The notes below the pieces were generated by a model. It was given only the letters and a program-made list of their open reading frames with translations. It was not told the origin of the DNA and did not search any database. DNA of 64,000 nt from contig JARGFI010000005.1 of NCBI GenBank assembly GCA_029210745.1, forward strand, positions 1 through 64,000. The letters run 5' to 3'. The stretch comes from Desulfuromonadales bacterium. Lineage in GTDB: Bacteria; Desulfobacterota; Desulfuromonadia; Desulfuromonadales; JAHYIW01. This document shows positions 36,755 to 45,044 of the stretch, piece after piece; position 1 is the stretch's first letter, and every line of letters starts with the position of its first letter. A program made the translations under genes and the position numbers.

Positions 36755-37942
36755 TTAAAGCCCAAGCTCGTGCGCAAGTTTCTCCCAGGCCGACAGGCTA
36801 CGTTCAATCATCTTCATCTCGCTGCAATAGGCAATGCGGAAGAAACCGGGGGCACCGAACCCGGTTCCCGGTACCAGCAGGATATTTGCACGCTGGGCGA
36901 TGGTCACAAATTCAATATCATCGGCAAGGGGAGATTTCGGGAAAAGATAAAATCCGCCCCCCGGTTTGACCATTGCAAAGCCGAGTTCCGTCAAACGGTT
37001 ATAAAGTAAATCGCGTTTGGCACGATATTCGTCGATATCAACGCTGGCCCGCTGAAGTCTGGTGACCAGTCGCTGCGCCAGTGCCGGGGCATTAACGAAG
37101 CCGAGGGTGCGATTGCAGAAAATCGCGCCCTCGATAAATTCACCAACATCGGTCATCTTCGGATTCGCTGCCAGATAGCCGATCCGTTCGCCGGGAAGGG
37201 CCAGATCTTTCGAGTGGGAGGTGACCACCACCGCATTGTCGATACAGGTGAAGATGCTCGGGACACGTTGACCATCGTAGGCAATGCGTGCGTACGGTTC
37301 GTCAGAGATGACAGTAATTGATCCACCGAATTCAGCTTCTTTGGCGCGCAACAGCTTGCCAAGCGCGCGCAGGCTGTCGGCAGGATAGATCACTCCGGTC
37401 GGGTTGTTCGGAGTATTGACGATAATGGCTCGGGTTTTCGTCGTAATTGCAGCGTCGATGGCCGCCAGATCAAGCTGAAAGGTATTCCGGTCGGTCCAGA
37501 CCTCGACCGGCACCCCGCCGTGATTGTCGATATAAAACTTGTACTCGACAAAAAACGGCGTAAGAATGATGACCTCTTCACCGGGGTTAAGGAGGGTTTT
37601 CAGCACGACATTGAGCGCTCCGCCGGCACCGCAGGTCATGACAATATGTTGCGCGTTCACCGCCAGACCGGACTGCTCGGCAAGCACCTCGGCCACCGCC
37701 GCGCGGGTTTCTTCGTAACCGGCATTGCTCATATAGCGATGCATGCCGGGGATCGGTTTGCGGGCCAGCTCCAGCAGCATCTCATGGAGCTCGGCCGGTG
37801 GTTCGACGGAAGGATTGCCGATCGTAAAATCGAAGACGTTTTCCGCGCCGTAGCGGGCGCGAAGGCGGTCACCTTCTTCAAACATTTTTCTGATCCATGA
37901 GGAGCGTTCAATCGACGCTTTTATTTTGGTGGCTATCGGCAT
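36755..37942 (-). CDS. Pyridoxal-phosphate aminotransferase, class I/II
   Basis: 395 residues from the ATG at 37942 with GGAGAA before it; the frame extends 15 codons further without support. Fold type I motifs: DFTIGNPSVEPP, MTCGAGGALNVVLKTLL, NTPNNPTGVIYP, SDEPYARIAYDG, the PLP-lysine SHSKDLALPGERIGY, and RIAYCSE near the end. It likely transfers amino groups between a dicarboxylic or aromatic amino acid and 2-oxoglutarate; the exact substrate is unclear. It is first in the minus-strand operon with the FNT channel. Confidence 0.9.
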   Translation of the reverse strand: MPIATKIKASIERSSWIRKMFEEGDRLRARYGAENVFDFTIGNPSVEPPAELHEMLLELARKPIPGMHRYMSNAGYEETRAAVAEVLAEQSGLAVNAQHIVMTCGAGGALNVVLKTLLNPGEEVIILTPFFVEYKFYIDNHGGVPVEVWTDRNTFQLDLAAIDAAITTKTRAIIVNTPNNPTGVIYPADSLRALGKLLRAKEAEFGGSITVISDEPYARIAYDGQRVPSIFTCIDNAVVVTSHSKDLALPGERIGYLAANPKMTDVGEFIEGAIFCNRTLGFVNAPALAQRLVTRLQRASVDIDEYRAKRDLLYNRLTELGFAMVKPGGGFYLFPKSPLADDIEFVTIAQRANILLVPGTGFGAPGFFRIAYCSEMKMIERSLSAWEKLAHELGL

Positions 37943-38078
37943 GCTGTTCTCCGTTAAGTGATGTAGGGCGCAGTTTAAACGTCGCAAACACGATGGTCAA
38001 GAGAAACGGTCATCAAGAGCGAACAACCCCTTCAGTGACAGTCTGGTTGCAGCTGGCGGCGCCGAAATTTATTTAAAC

Positions 38079-38092
38079 TTGATTCTCATCAA
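38079..38092 (+). promoter_or_regulatory. Perfect FNR/DNR-type palindrome upstream of ygbA
   Basis: TTGATTCTCATCAA is an exact match to the FNR/DNR core TTGATnnnnATCAA. It lies 34 bases before the YgbA-family start. A CRP/FNR-family regulator responding to anoxia or nitric oxide is expected to bind. Confidence 0.75.
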
Positions 38093-38126
38093 GGTTTAAC
38101 GTGCCCGGAAATGTTATCTTCAGACC

Positions 38127-38504
38127 ATGACAACTTGCCACGACAAAAATGGCGCACCATTAACCGCCAGGGAGAGCAAGGATCTCGGTATCCTGGTTCA
38201 GTTTACCTCAGTCTACTGTCGAGCCCGACACGGTGACATCAGCCGCAGAGATTTTCCGGAACGTGAACGGTTTGGGATCAGGGAGGGGGGCTTTCCAGTG
38301 TGTCAGGAATGTACTGGTTTTCTCGCCTATGCCTGTGACCGGCGGATGCGTTGCCCACTCGACCCCAAACCGACGTGTAAAGAGTGTGCGCTGCATTGCT
38401 ACCGTCCCGGACACCGGGAGAGGGTGCGCGAAATCATGCGCTTTTCCGGTATGTATCTGATCAAACGCGGGCGGCTGGATCTGCTCTGGCACTATTTTTT
38501 CTAA
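38127..38504 (+). CDS. ygbA: YgbA-family nitrous-oxide-stimulated-promoter protein
   Basis: 125 residues rich in cysteine: VYCRARHGD, CQECTGFLAYACDRRMRCPLD and CKECALHCYRPGHRERV, ending IMRFSGMYLI, the signature of the nitrous oxide-stimulated promoter family (E. coli YgbA). In enterobacteria ygbA is induced by nitric oxide through NsrR. The cysteines suggest bound metal. The perfect FNR/DNR palindrome upstream supports anaerobic or NO control here too. There is no strong Shine-Dalgarno, so the start is provisional. Confidence 0.85.
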   Translation: MTTCHDKNGAPLTARESKDLGILVQFTSVYCRARHGDISRRDFPERERFGIREGGFPVCQECTGFLAYACDRRMRCPLDPKPTCKECALHCYRPGHRERVREIMRFSGMYLIKRGRLDLLWHYFF

Positions 38505-38517
38505 CCCATTGCGAGAC

Positions 38518-38531
38518 TTGACGTCGGTCAA
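38518..38531 (+). promoter_or_regulatory. HcpR-like palindrome upstream of the ferredoxin gene
   Basis: TTGACGTCGGTCAA is a perfect inverted repeat, TTGAC-N4-GTCAA, close to CRP/FNR-family sites of the HcpR type that control hcp and frdX in anaerobes. It lies 95 bases before the ferredoxin start. Confidence 0.6.
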
Positions 38532-38625
38532 ACTAACTTTCCCGGTAACGCGTTAACGTAGACTCAACAATCGCGCAGAATAAATCAACAAATGACAGAT
38601 GCTAACGATATTCAAGGAGTAACTC

Positions 38626-39417
38626 ATGATCAGAGAAGTGGTAACAATCGACGAAGAAAAATGTGACGGCTGCGGCCTCTGTGTCCCCTCCTGTGCCGAA
38701 GGTGCCATCAAGATCATCAACGGCAAAGCCAAATTGATCGCCGATAACCTCTGCGACGGTCTCGGTGCCTGCCTCGGCCATTGCCCCCAAAATGCGATTA
38801 CCGTCGAGCGGCGGGAAGCCGATGAATTCGACGAGGTTGCGGTTGAAGAGCATCTCAAAACTGAGGGTAAAGCGGCTCCGGCGCACAATCATGACCATGC
38901 TCCGCAAGCTCATCACAGTGGTGGCTGTCCCTCGGCTCAGGTTCAGAGTCTGCCAAAAATGGCTCCGGCGGCGGCTGGTGGGTGCCCCGGTTCGCGGCTG
39001 ATGAATTTTGACAAGCCTTCCTCTACCGGTGCGGACAACAGTGGCCAGCGTCCCTCCGAACTGCGTCAATGGCCGGTGCAGCTGCACCTGGTGCCACCGA
39101 CCGCACCCTTTTTGCAGGGCGCCGACGTGCTGCTCACCGCCGATTGCGTTCCTTTCGCCTACGCCGATTTTCACAAGGATCTGCTCAAGGACAAGGCGTT
39201 GCTGATCGCTTGCCCGAAGCTTGACGATACCGCCCCCTACGTTGACAAGCTGACCGCGATGATTTTGCACAGCAACATCAACAGCTTGACCGTAGTGCAC
39301 ATGGAAGTTCCCTGTTGCACCGGTTTGATTCACCTCGCCCGCCAGGCGGTCGCCGCCAGCGGTAAAGAGATCGAACTGAACACCATCCGGATCGGCATTC
39401 AGGGTGAAATCAAGTAA
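38626..39417 (+). CDS. Ferredoxin-like protein with two [4Fe-4S] motifs (FrdX-like)
   Basis: 263 residues. The N-terminal ferredoxin domain has CDGCGLCVPSC and CDGLGACLGHC, each followed by a Pro or later Cys to complete two clusters. A His/Pro-rich linker (HNHDHAPQAHHSGGCP) may bind metal. The C-terminal ~140 residues (LLIACPKLDDTAPYVDKL, VVHMEVPCCTGLIHLARQAV) match proteins found beside hcp in HcpR regulons. An electron-transfer role in NO or nitrosative stress is likely; hcp itself is not in the window. Confidence 0.82.
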   Translation: MIREVVTIDEEKCDGCGLCVPSCAEGAIKIINGKAKLIADNLCDGLGACLGHCPQNAITVERREADEFDEVAVEEHLKTEGKAAPAHNHDHAPQAHHSGGCPSAQVQSLPKMAPAAAGGCPGSRLMNFDKPSSTGADNSGQRPSELRQWPVQLHLVPPTAPFLQGADVLLTADCVPFAYADFHKDLLKDKALLIACPKLDDTAPYVDKLTAMILHSNINSLTVVHMEVPCCTGLIHLARQAVAASGKEIELNTIRIGIQGEIK

Positions 39418-39447
39418 CTGACCTGCTACGCGTTCAGGATTGAAAAG

Positions 39448-39476
39448 CCCGGTTGCCGATGCAACCGGGTTTTTTT
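39448..39476 (+). terminator. Rho-independent terminator of the ferredoxin gene
   Basis: CCCGGTTG and CAACCGGG form the stem with a six-base loop, followed by seven Ts. The ribozyme-like fragment begins immediately after. Confidence 0.9.
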
Positions 39477-39477
39477 G

Positions 39478-39705
39478 GTTTGCCCAGCGGAGCTGGCAAA
39501 CCCGGCCCGTTGCAAGATACGGGCGTCACCCCGATCAGGGGGAAGACAATCCGAATCGCAAGGGCGTTGCTGGCAACGGCAGGGTCTGAAGGAAGCGATA
39601 GGAAGGCAGCGGCACATAGCGCAAGCGAACCTGCTTCGGCGCTACGGGTGGGTAAGCGTGCAAAATAGCGCAAAGCCCGGTAACTGATCAGACCCCAAGC
39701 GTGAC
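39478..39705 (+). mobile_element. Probable group II intron remnant (5' ribozyme part only)
   Basis: The sequence is non-coding and highly structured: a GGTTTGCC/GGCAAACC stem at the start, CCCGT/ACGGG, CCCC/GGGG, and the segments GGCAACGGCAGGGTCTGAAG, GGAAGC and GCAAAGCCCGGTAACTGATC in part. These resemble domain I of bacterial group II introns. No reverse transcriptase frame and no domain V were found, so only a truncated remnant is present. It starts right after a terminator, as class C introns often do. The identification rests on pattern memory and needs a covariance search. Confidence 0.5.
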
Positions 39706-39803
39706 GTCTGCAACGATTAAACGGGAGAAAATCTTGTCTTTTTCAGCCAATTATAGTATGTGAGATCGATGTAATTCATAGATATGGTTGAAAAGGGTCG
39801 GTG

Positions 39804-40661
39804 ATGACGATGACAATGCAGGACGGAATAAAGCGGGGGGTTGGCGTACTGATACTTGGTTGCATGCTGTTGCTGACCGGTTGTTTTGGCCGGATCCCCG
39901 TTGCGCTCAATGATGCAATTCTCAATCAAAACGACCCGGAGACCGTTTCTGCCGGGGTTCCTGCCTACCTGATCCTCCTTGACACGCTGATTGCCGATGA
40001 TCCTGCCGATACGGACTTGTTGCGTGCCGGGGCCAAACTCTATGCATTTTACGGGACCTCTCTGGTTGAAGATAGACAACGGGCGGCGCGCCTGACTGAA
40101 CGAGCCCGACATTATGGCGAAGCGGCATGGTGTGTAGCCAGACGTAATGATTGTGACTTGACAGCGCGTCCCTATGATGAATTCAATCAGTTACTTGCCG
40201 GGGTTGATAACGATGAATTGCCTGAGCTCTACGCTCTGGCGGTCAGCTGGCTGGCGTGGATGCAGGCGCATAGTGATGACTGGTCAGCGCTTGCCGATCT
40301 GCCGAAGATTGAATCGTTGCTGACGCGTATCGTGACCCTTGACAATCGCTACGAAAAAGGCAATCCGCACCTTTATCTGGGGATTCTCAAGTCGTTGCGT
40401 CCGGCCGCTTTGGGAGGGCGACCTGAAGAAGGGCGGATCCATTTTGATCAGGCGCTTGTTCTTTCCGGTGGTAAGGCGTTGAATTTCAAGGTTGCGTATG
40501 CCCGGTATTATGCCCGAACAGTTTTTGACCGCGAAGTGCATGATCGTTTATTGACCGAGGTTCTGGACGCCGAGACTGAACAGCCAGGGTTGACCTTGCT
40601 GAATGTGCTGGCACAACGTGAGGCGCGACAATTGTTGTTGTCTGCCGAAGAATATTTTTAG
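39804..40661 (+). CDS. TRAP transporter T-component lipoprotein (TatT family)
   Basis: 285 residues from the ATG at 39804 (AAAAGGG upstream). A signal peptide ends in the lipobox LTGC. The rest is helical, TPR-like (SWLAWMQAHSDDW, NPHLYLGILKSLRPAALGGRPEEG, RIHFDQALVLSGGKALNFKV), matching the TatT partner of TRAP systems first described in Treponema pallidum (Tp0956). TatT trimers are thought to hand a hydrophobic or organic ligand to the DctP-like protein. It is the first of four co-directional genes. Confidence 0.85.
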   Translation: MTMTMQDGIKRGVGVLILGCMLLLTGCFGRIPVALNDAILNQNDPETVSAGVPAYLILLDTLIADDPADTDLLRAGAKLYAFYGTSLVEDRQRAARLTERARHYGEAAWCVARRNDCDLTARPYDEFNQLLAGVDNDELPELYALAVSWLAWMQAHSDDWSALADLPKIESLLTRIVTLDNRYEKGNPHLYLGILKSLRPAALGGRPEEGRIHFDQALVLSGGKALNFKVAYARYYARTVFDREVHDRLLTEVLDAETEQPGLTLLNVLAQREARQLLLSAEEYF

Positions 40662-40666
40662 ACGGG

Positions 40667-41689
40667 ATGATAGATAAAGCTATGAATGCTTTCAAAGTTG
40701 GTGGACTCAGCCTGTTGCTGCTTGCCCTGTTAATGTCAACTGCGACCGCGATGACCTTTAAGGTTGCCACGATTGCGCCGGAGGGTTCGTACTGGATTAC
40801 CGAGATGCGCAAAGCCTCTGCAACGATCAAGGCGCAAACGGCTGGCCGCGTCAATTTTAAATTTTATACCGGCGGGGTGATGGGGGGAGAAAATAACGTC
40901 TTGCGCAAGATTCGTCTGGGGCAGTTGCACGGAGGGATGTTTACCGGCGGCGGGCTTGAACCGGTTTATCCCGACCTGCGTCTGTATAGTTTGCCGTTGC
41001 TTTTCAATAACCTGGAAGAAGTTGATTACGTGCGTAAGCGTCTTGACGGGCCTTTGCGGGCCGGTTTTGAACAGGCTGGTTTTGTCAGTTTTGGTTTTGC
41101 CGAGGGCGGTTTTGCGCTGATGATGAGCAAGACTCCAATCCGTACCTTGGTAGATATGGACGGACGCAAAGTCTGGGTACCGGAGGGGGACCGGGTTTAT
41201 TACGAATCGATGGCTGCCCTGGGTTTATCCCCGGTATCATTGCCAATTACCGACGTGCTGACCGGGTTGCAGACAGGTCTGGTGGAAGTTGTTGGCACTT
41301 CACCGATTGGTGCCTTGATTTTTCAATGGCAGACTAAAATTGCCTACTTGACGACCACTCCAATGACCTATGTGATGGGGGTTTTTGCCCTGGATAAAGG
41401 TGCCTTTGATAAAGTCAAAGAGGAAGATCAGCAGGTGGTTCGAGACGTGATGGAACCGCTTTTTATCGCTTTTGATCGTCGTAACCGGATTGATAATCGT
41501 GAAGCACTGAATGTGTTGCGTGAGCAGGGGGTGACAATTATTGATCAGACTCCGGTAGCGGCGGCCGAGTTTCGGCAGCGGACCCGCAAGGCCATCGATA
41601 TTCTTGCCGCAGAAGGTTTTTTTGATCGTGAACTGTTGCGGCAACTCGAAGCACATCTTGACGACTTCCGACGTTCACACCAGCCGTGA
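40667..41689 (+). CDS. TRAP transporter periplasmic substrate-binding protein (DctP/TatP)
   Basis: 340 residues. A signal peptide (LLLLALLMSTATA) precedes FKVATIAPEGSYWITEMRKA. The DctP family pattern continues with FKFYTGGVMGGENNVLRKI, DLRLYSLPLLF, the binding-site DMDGRKVWVPEGD and ALGLSPVSLPITDVLTGLQTG in part. It should bind an organic acid or hydrophobic ligand and dock on the DctQM membrane pair. It begins five bases after the TatT gene; an internal ATG at 40682 is possible. Confidence 0.9.
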   Translation: MIDKAMNAFKVGGLSLLLLALLMSTATAMTFKVATIAPEGSYWITEMRKASATIKAQTAGRVNFKFYTGGVMGGENNVLRKIRLGQLHGGMFTGGGLEPVYPDLRLYSLPLLFNNLEEVDYVRKRLDGPLRAGFEQAGFVSFGFAEGGFALMMSKTPIRTLVDMDGRKVWVPEGDRVYYESMAALGLSPVSLPITDVLTGLQTGLVEVVGTSPIGALIFQWQTKIAYLTTTPMTYVMGVFALDKGAFDKVKEEDQQVVRDVMEPLFIAFDRRNRIDNREALNVLREQGVTIIDQTPVAAAEFRQRTRKAIDILAAEGFFDRELLRQLEAHLDDFRRSHQP

Positions 41690-42213
41690 TCGATTCGTCA
41701 GGCAAAAAAAGCGCCGCGCGCGTACTGACCATCCTCTGGAAGATTGGCAAGGGGGGGGAAGATCTGTTGCTGGTGGTGTTGTTGCTGGTGATGATCGGTT
41801 TGGCGGGATTGTTGATTCTGCTGCGCAATGTGTTCGATAGCGGGTTGATCTGGGGGGACGAGCTGCTGCGCATCCTTATCCTGTGGCTCTGTCTGGTCGG
41901 TGCCGTTGCTGCAAGCCGCGATGATAATCACATTAATATTGACCTGTTATCCCGCTTTTTACCCCCCTCTGTTCAACTGATGATGCGGATGTTCACCGAC
42001 ATGTTTACCGCCGTCGTCTGTCTGGTTCTCGCGTGGTACTCGTGGTCATTTGTCCGCATGGAGATCGAATTCGGTTCGCAGGTTCTCATTGATTATCCAT
42101 CCTGGCTGGCACAGATCATTCTCCCGGCTGGATTTGGACTGATCGCGTATCGTTACCTCTGGCACTTCATTCGCCGGGCGTCATGCCTGCTGGGGAAACG
42201 GGGGGCATCGTGA
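41686..42213 (+). CDS. TRAP transporter small membrane subunit (DctQ)
   Basis: 175 residues from a GTG overlapping the previous stop. Four membrane helices fit the DctQ fold: LLLVVLLLVMIGLAGLLILLR, ELLRILILWLCLVGAVAASRDD, MFTAVVCLVLAWYSWSFVRMEI and LPAGFGLIAYRYLWHFI, with the conserved WxxELxR-like start and a DDNHINIDLLSR turn. It stabilises the large DctM transporter. Confidence 0.88.
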   Translation: MIDSSGKKSAARVLTILWKIGKGGEDLLLVVLLLVMIGLAGLLILLRNVFDSGLIWGDELLRILILWLCLVGAVAASRDDNHINIDLLSRFLPPSVQLMMRMFTDMFTAVVCLVLAWYSWSFVRMEIEFGSQVLIDYPSWLAQIILPAGFGLIAYRYLWHFIRRASCLLGKRGAS

Positions 42214-43487
42214 TTTTGGGAGGGGTGTTGCTGGCCTTGGTCGCGCTTTGCGGGGCGCCCTTGTTTGCGGTTATCGCCGCAAGCGCCCTGCTCGGTTTTT
42301 ATCGCGCGGAAATCGATCTTTCGGTGGTGCCGGTTGAGATCTACCGCTTGGCGGAAATGCCAATTTTGCTGGCGATCCCGCTGTTTACTTTTGCGGGCTA
42401 TTTGTTGAGCGAAAGCAATGCCCCGAGGCGATTGGTGCGTTTGACCCAGGCATTGATCGGCTGGGTTCCCGGCGGTCTTGCGGTGGTCTCGTTGGCGACC
42501 TGCGCGATCTTTACGGCATTTACCGGAGCTTCCGGGGTAACGATTGTTGCCCTTGGCGCGTTGCTCTATCCGGCCTTGCGCGAAGCCGGATATCCTGAGT
42601 CTTTCAATCTCGGACTGGTGACGACTTCGGGGAGCCTCGGATTGCTCTTCGCCCCGTCATTGCCATTGATCCTCTACGGGGTTGTTGCACAACAGGCGGA
42701 TATCGGGGCCCCGGTGACGATCGATGCCTTGTTTCTCGCCGGCATTATTCCCGGTCTGTTGATGGTGCTTTCGCTGTCGTGCTGGAGTTTTTGGGTCAAT
42801 CGTGGACGACGGCGTTCGCTGACAGAATTTTCCTGGCTGGAGGTTGCCCATGCGTTGCGCGCTGCGGCGTGGGAGCTGCCGCTGCCGATTGTGGTTTTGG
42901 GGGGGATCTACAGCGGCTACTTTGCAGTTTCTGAAGCTGCCGCGGTCACCGCTTTTTATGTGCTGATTGTCGAAATCCTGATTTTACGCGATGTTTCTGT
43001 GCGTCAGTTGCCCGCGATCATCCGCCAGTCAATGTTGATGGTGGGGGGGATTCTTCTGATTCTCGGAGTTTCACTGGCTTCGGCGAATTACATGATCGAC
43101 TCCGGTGCCCCCCAGAAGCTCTTCAGCTTGATCAATGATCATGTTTCAAGCAAATTTACATTCTTGATTTTGCTCAATATTTTTTTGCTACTGCTCGGGG
43201 CCTTTCTTGATATATTCTCTGCTCTGGTTCTGGTGGTCCCGCTTATTTTGCCGGTTGCCGTCGGCTATGGTGTTCATCCGGTCCATCTTGGAATTATATT
43301 TCTGGCCAATATGCAGATCGGTTATCTGACACCGCCAGTCGGAATCAATCTTTTTATTGCCAGCTATCGTTTTAAAAAACCGATTACTGAACTTTATCTG
43401 GCGACACTGCCATTTTTACTGATTTTGTTACTGTGTGTTGCCTTGATCACCTATTTCCCGGTTCTATCGCTTTATCTGGCTGACTGA
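42210..43487 (+). CDS. TRAP transporter large permease (DctM)
   Basis: 425 residues from the GTG overlapping the dctQ stop (same GTGA overlap as dctQ itself); a longer frame from 42183 lies inside dctQ. About 12 helices with ALVALCGAPLFAVIAAS, PILLAIPLFTFAGYLLSES, ATCAIFTAFTGASGVTIVALG, PSLPLILYGVVA, and the typical LFLDIF-like FLDIFSALVLVVPLILPV and NMQIGYLTPPVGINLF. It is the Na+-coupled transporter core. The cluster encodes a complete TRAP system. Confidence 0.92.
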   Translation: MILGGVLLALVALCGAPLFAVIAASALLGFYRAEIDLSVVPVEIYRLAEMPILLAIPLFTFAGYLLSESNAPRRLVRLTQALIGWVPGGLAVVSLATCAIFTAFTGASGVTIVALGALLYPALREAGYPESFNLGLVTTSGSLGLLFAPSLPLILYGVVAQQADIGAPVTIDALFLAGIIPGLLMVLSLSCWSFWVNRGRRRSLTEFSWLEVAHALRAAAWELPLPIVVLGGIYSGYFAVSEAAAVTAFYVLIVEILILRDVSVRQLPAIIRQSMLMVGGILLILGVSLASANYMIDSGAPQKLFSLINDHVSSKFTFLILLNIFLLLLGAFLDIFSALVLVVPLILPVAVGYGVHPVHLGIIFLANMQIGYLTPPVGINLFIASYRFKKPITELYLATLPFLLILLLCVALITYFPVLSLYLAD

Positions 43488-43533
43488 CAGGACCTTTATA
43501 AAAATATTCTGCTCAATAGCTTCGGAGTGACCT

Positions 43534-44490
43534 TTGCCTTTTACCTCTGCACCACGTTATCTCGGAACTCTTCTGGATATGTCCTCTTCAGCGGTTGTTA
43601 TCACCGAGGTGAAACAATTGTTTCACGAAATTTATCCGCAGGCCGACTGCTTTTTATTTGATCACACCGCCCGGTCGGTTGTGGATCTTTATCGTGGGCA
43701 TTATCCGGGATATCTGGCGTGTAATGTCGGCTTCCATGATCTCCAGCATACGACCGATACACTTTTGGCGCTGATGCGTCTTGTTCACGGAGCCAGTCTG
43801 TCGGGACTTGTGCTCCCCGCTGATGATGTCGTTGTGGCCCTGAGTGCGGCGATGTTACATGACACCGGTTATATCCAACGCGAAGATGAGGTTGAGGGCA
43901 CTGGCGCACGTTTCGGTCCTGTCCATGAGGAACGCAGTGTTGCTTTCACCTTATCTTATTTTCGGCAACGTGGGGTTGCGCAGGCAACGACTGAATTATG
44001 TGTTGCGTTGATTTGTTGCACCCGTTTCAGCGAGTGTATCGAAGACCTGCCTTTGGTTGGACTTGCGGGGAAGACCCTTGGCAAAATGTTGGCGTCTGCT
44101 GATCTGGTCGGGCAGATTGCTGATCGGACCTACCTGGAGAAACTGCTCTTCCTCTATCGTGAATTTGACGAGGGGCAGATGGGAAACTACCGGGACGAAT
44201 TTGACCTTCTGCAAAAAACACTCGATTTCTATTCACTGGTTGACCGGCGATTGCGGACCGATCTTGAGGACATGCGTCGTTATTATCGACCGCATTTCTC
44301 CCAGCGATGGGGGATCGATGATGATCTTTACGCCTCGACCATTGAGCGCAATCTGGATTATTTGCACTACCTGCTGACCCACCACCCCCATGATTATCGT
44401 GAAAAACTGAATCGCGGCGGTTTGATCGATCAGCTTGAGGCGCTTGAGGCAGACGATCAGCAAGCGCATCGCACGCTTTCCGCAGATTAA
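43534..44490 (+). CDS. HD-domain phosphohydrolase, PDE-like
   Basis: 318 residues from a TTG with GGAG before it. The metal-binding pattern is FHDLQHTTDTLLALM (H68, H72), MLHDTGY (H109, D110), a following HEERSVAF and SADLVGQIADR, which is the H...HD...H...D order of HD phosphohydrolases and resembles eukaryote-type cyclic nucleotide phosphodiesterases. No HD-GYP motif is present, so c-di-GMP is not the obvious substrate. It comes 46 bases after dctM and converges on mazG. Confidence 0.8.
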   Translation: MPFTSAPRYLGTLLDMSSSAVVITEVKQLFHEIYPQADCFLFDHTARSVVDLYRGHYPGYLACNVGFHDLQHTTDTLLALMRLVHGASLSGLVLPADDVVVALSAAMLHDTGYIQREDEVEGTGARFGPVHEERSVAFTLSYFRQRGVAQATTELCVALICCTRFSECIEDLPLVGLAGKTLGKMLASADLVGQIADRTYLEKLLFLYREFDEGQMGNYRDEFDLLQKTLDFYSLVDRRLRTDLEDMRRYYRPHFSQRWGIDDDLYASTIERNLDYLHYLLTHHPHDYREKLNRGGLIDQLEALEADDQQAHRTLSAD

Positions 44491-44498
44491 ACGTTGCG

Positions 44499-44897
44499 CT
44501 ACCGCGGGCTTTTTTTATTTAACTTTTCCTGTTGCTTGATTTTGTCCCAGAGAATACTCTGCTCATCAGGACAATGGATGGTCGGGTGATCACCAAACAC
44601 GTGAGGGTGGCGTCTTTCAAGTTTTTGGTTGATGGAGGTGACGACATCCTCAATCGAGAAGCTACCCCGTTCTTCAAAAATACGGGCCAGAAAAACCACC
44701 TGAAGCAGGAGGTCTCCCAGTTCTTCGCAGATGGCGTCGGGGTCGTCACCGGTGAGTGCCTCAATAACCTCACACGCTTCTTCGGCAAGATACGGGATCA
44801 GGCTTTCGGGGGTTTGTTCTCGATCCCATGGACATCCTTCGGGCGAGCGTAATGTTGCCATGATTTGAATGAGGCGATGAAAAGCATTGTCGCGCAT
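44499..44897 (-). CDS. mazG: Short MazG-type nucleotide pyrophosphohydrolase
   Basis: 132 residues from the ATG at 44897 (GGAA upstream); a TTG at 44951 would lengthen it. It is a single MazG domain: RLIQIMATLRSPEGCPWDRE, EEACEVIEAL, EELGDLLLQVVFLARI and RRHPHVFGDH with the Mg2+ acidic residues intact. It hydrolyses NTPs or dNTPs to NMP and pyrophosphate. Usual MazG has two tandem domains (about 260 residues); the second is absent here, and the adjacent convergent gene leaves no room for it. Confidence 0.88.
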   Translation of the reverse strand: MRDNAFHRLIQIMATLRSPEGCPWDREQTPESLIPYLAEEACEVIEALTGDDPDAICEELGDLLLQVVFLARIFEERGSFSIEDVVTSINQKLERRHPHVFGDHPTIHCPDEQSILWDKIKQQEKLNKKSPR

Positions 44898-45044
44898 AGA
44901 TCGTTCCGTCGATTCGGCGTGCCGCCACAGGGCTGAATTGATGGCGGGCAAGAGTGAATGAGTGAATTAAAATGGCTTGCATAATCCGGGCGGATAAGCT
45001 AATAGAGAGTCGGCCAAAAGTCGATCCTTGCCCGCGAAACGTCC

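Noticed and set aside
36808-36969. Plus-strand frames over the aminotransferase
   Set aside because: They read antisense to a gene with intact PLP motifs and have no support.
42183-42210. ATG start of dctM inside dctQ
   Set aside because: The GTG at 42210 overlaps the dctQ stop exactly as dctQ overlaps dctP, and has a G-rich ribosome site; the upstream ATG has none.
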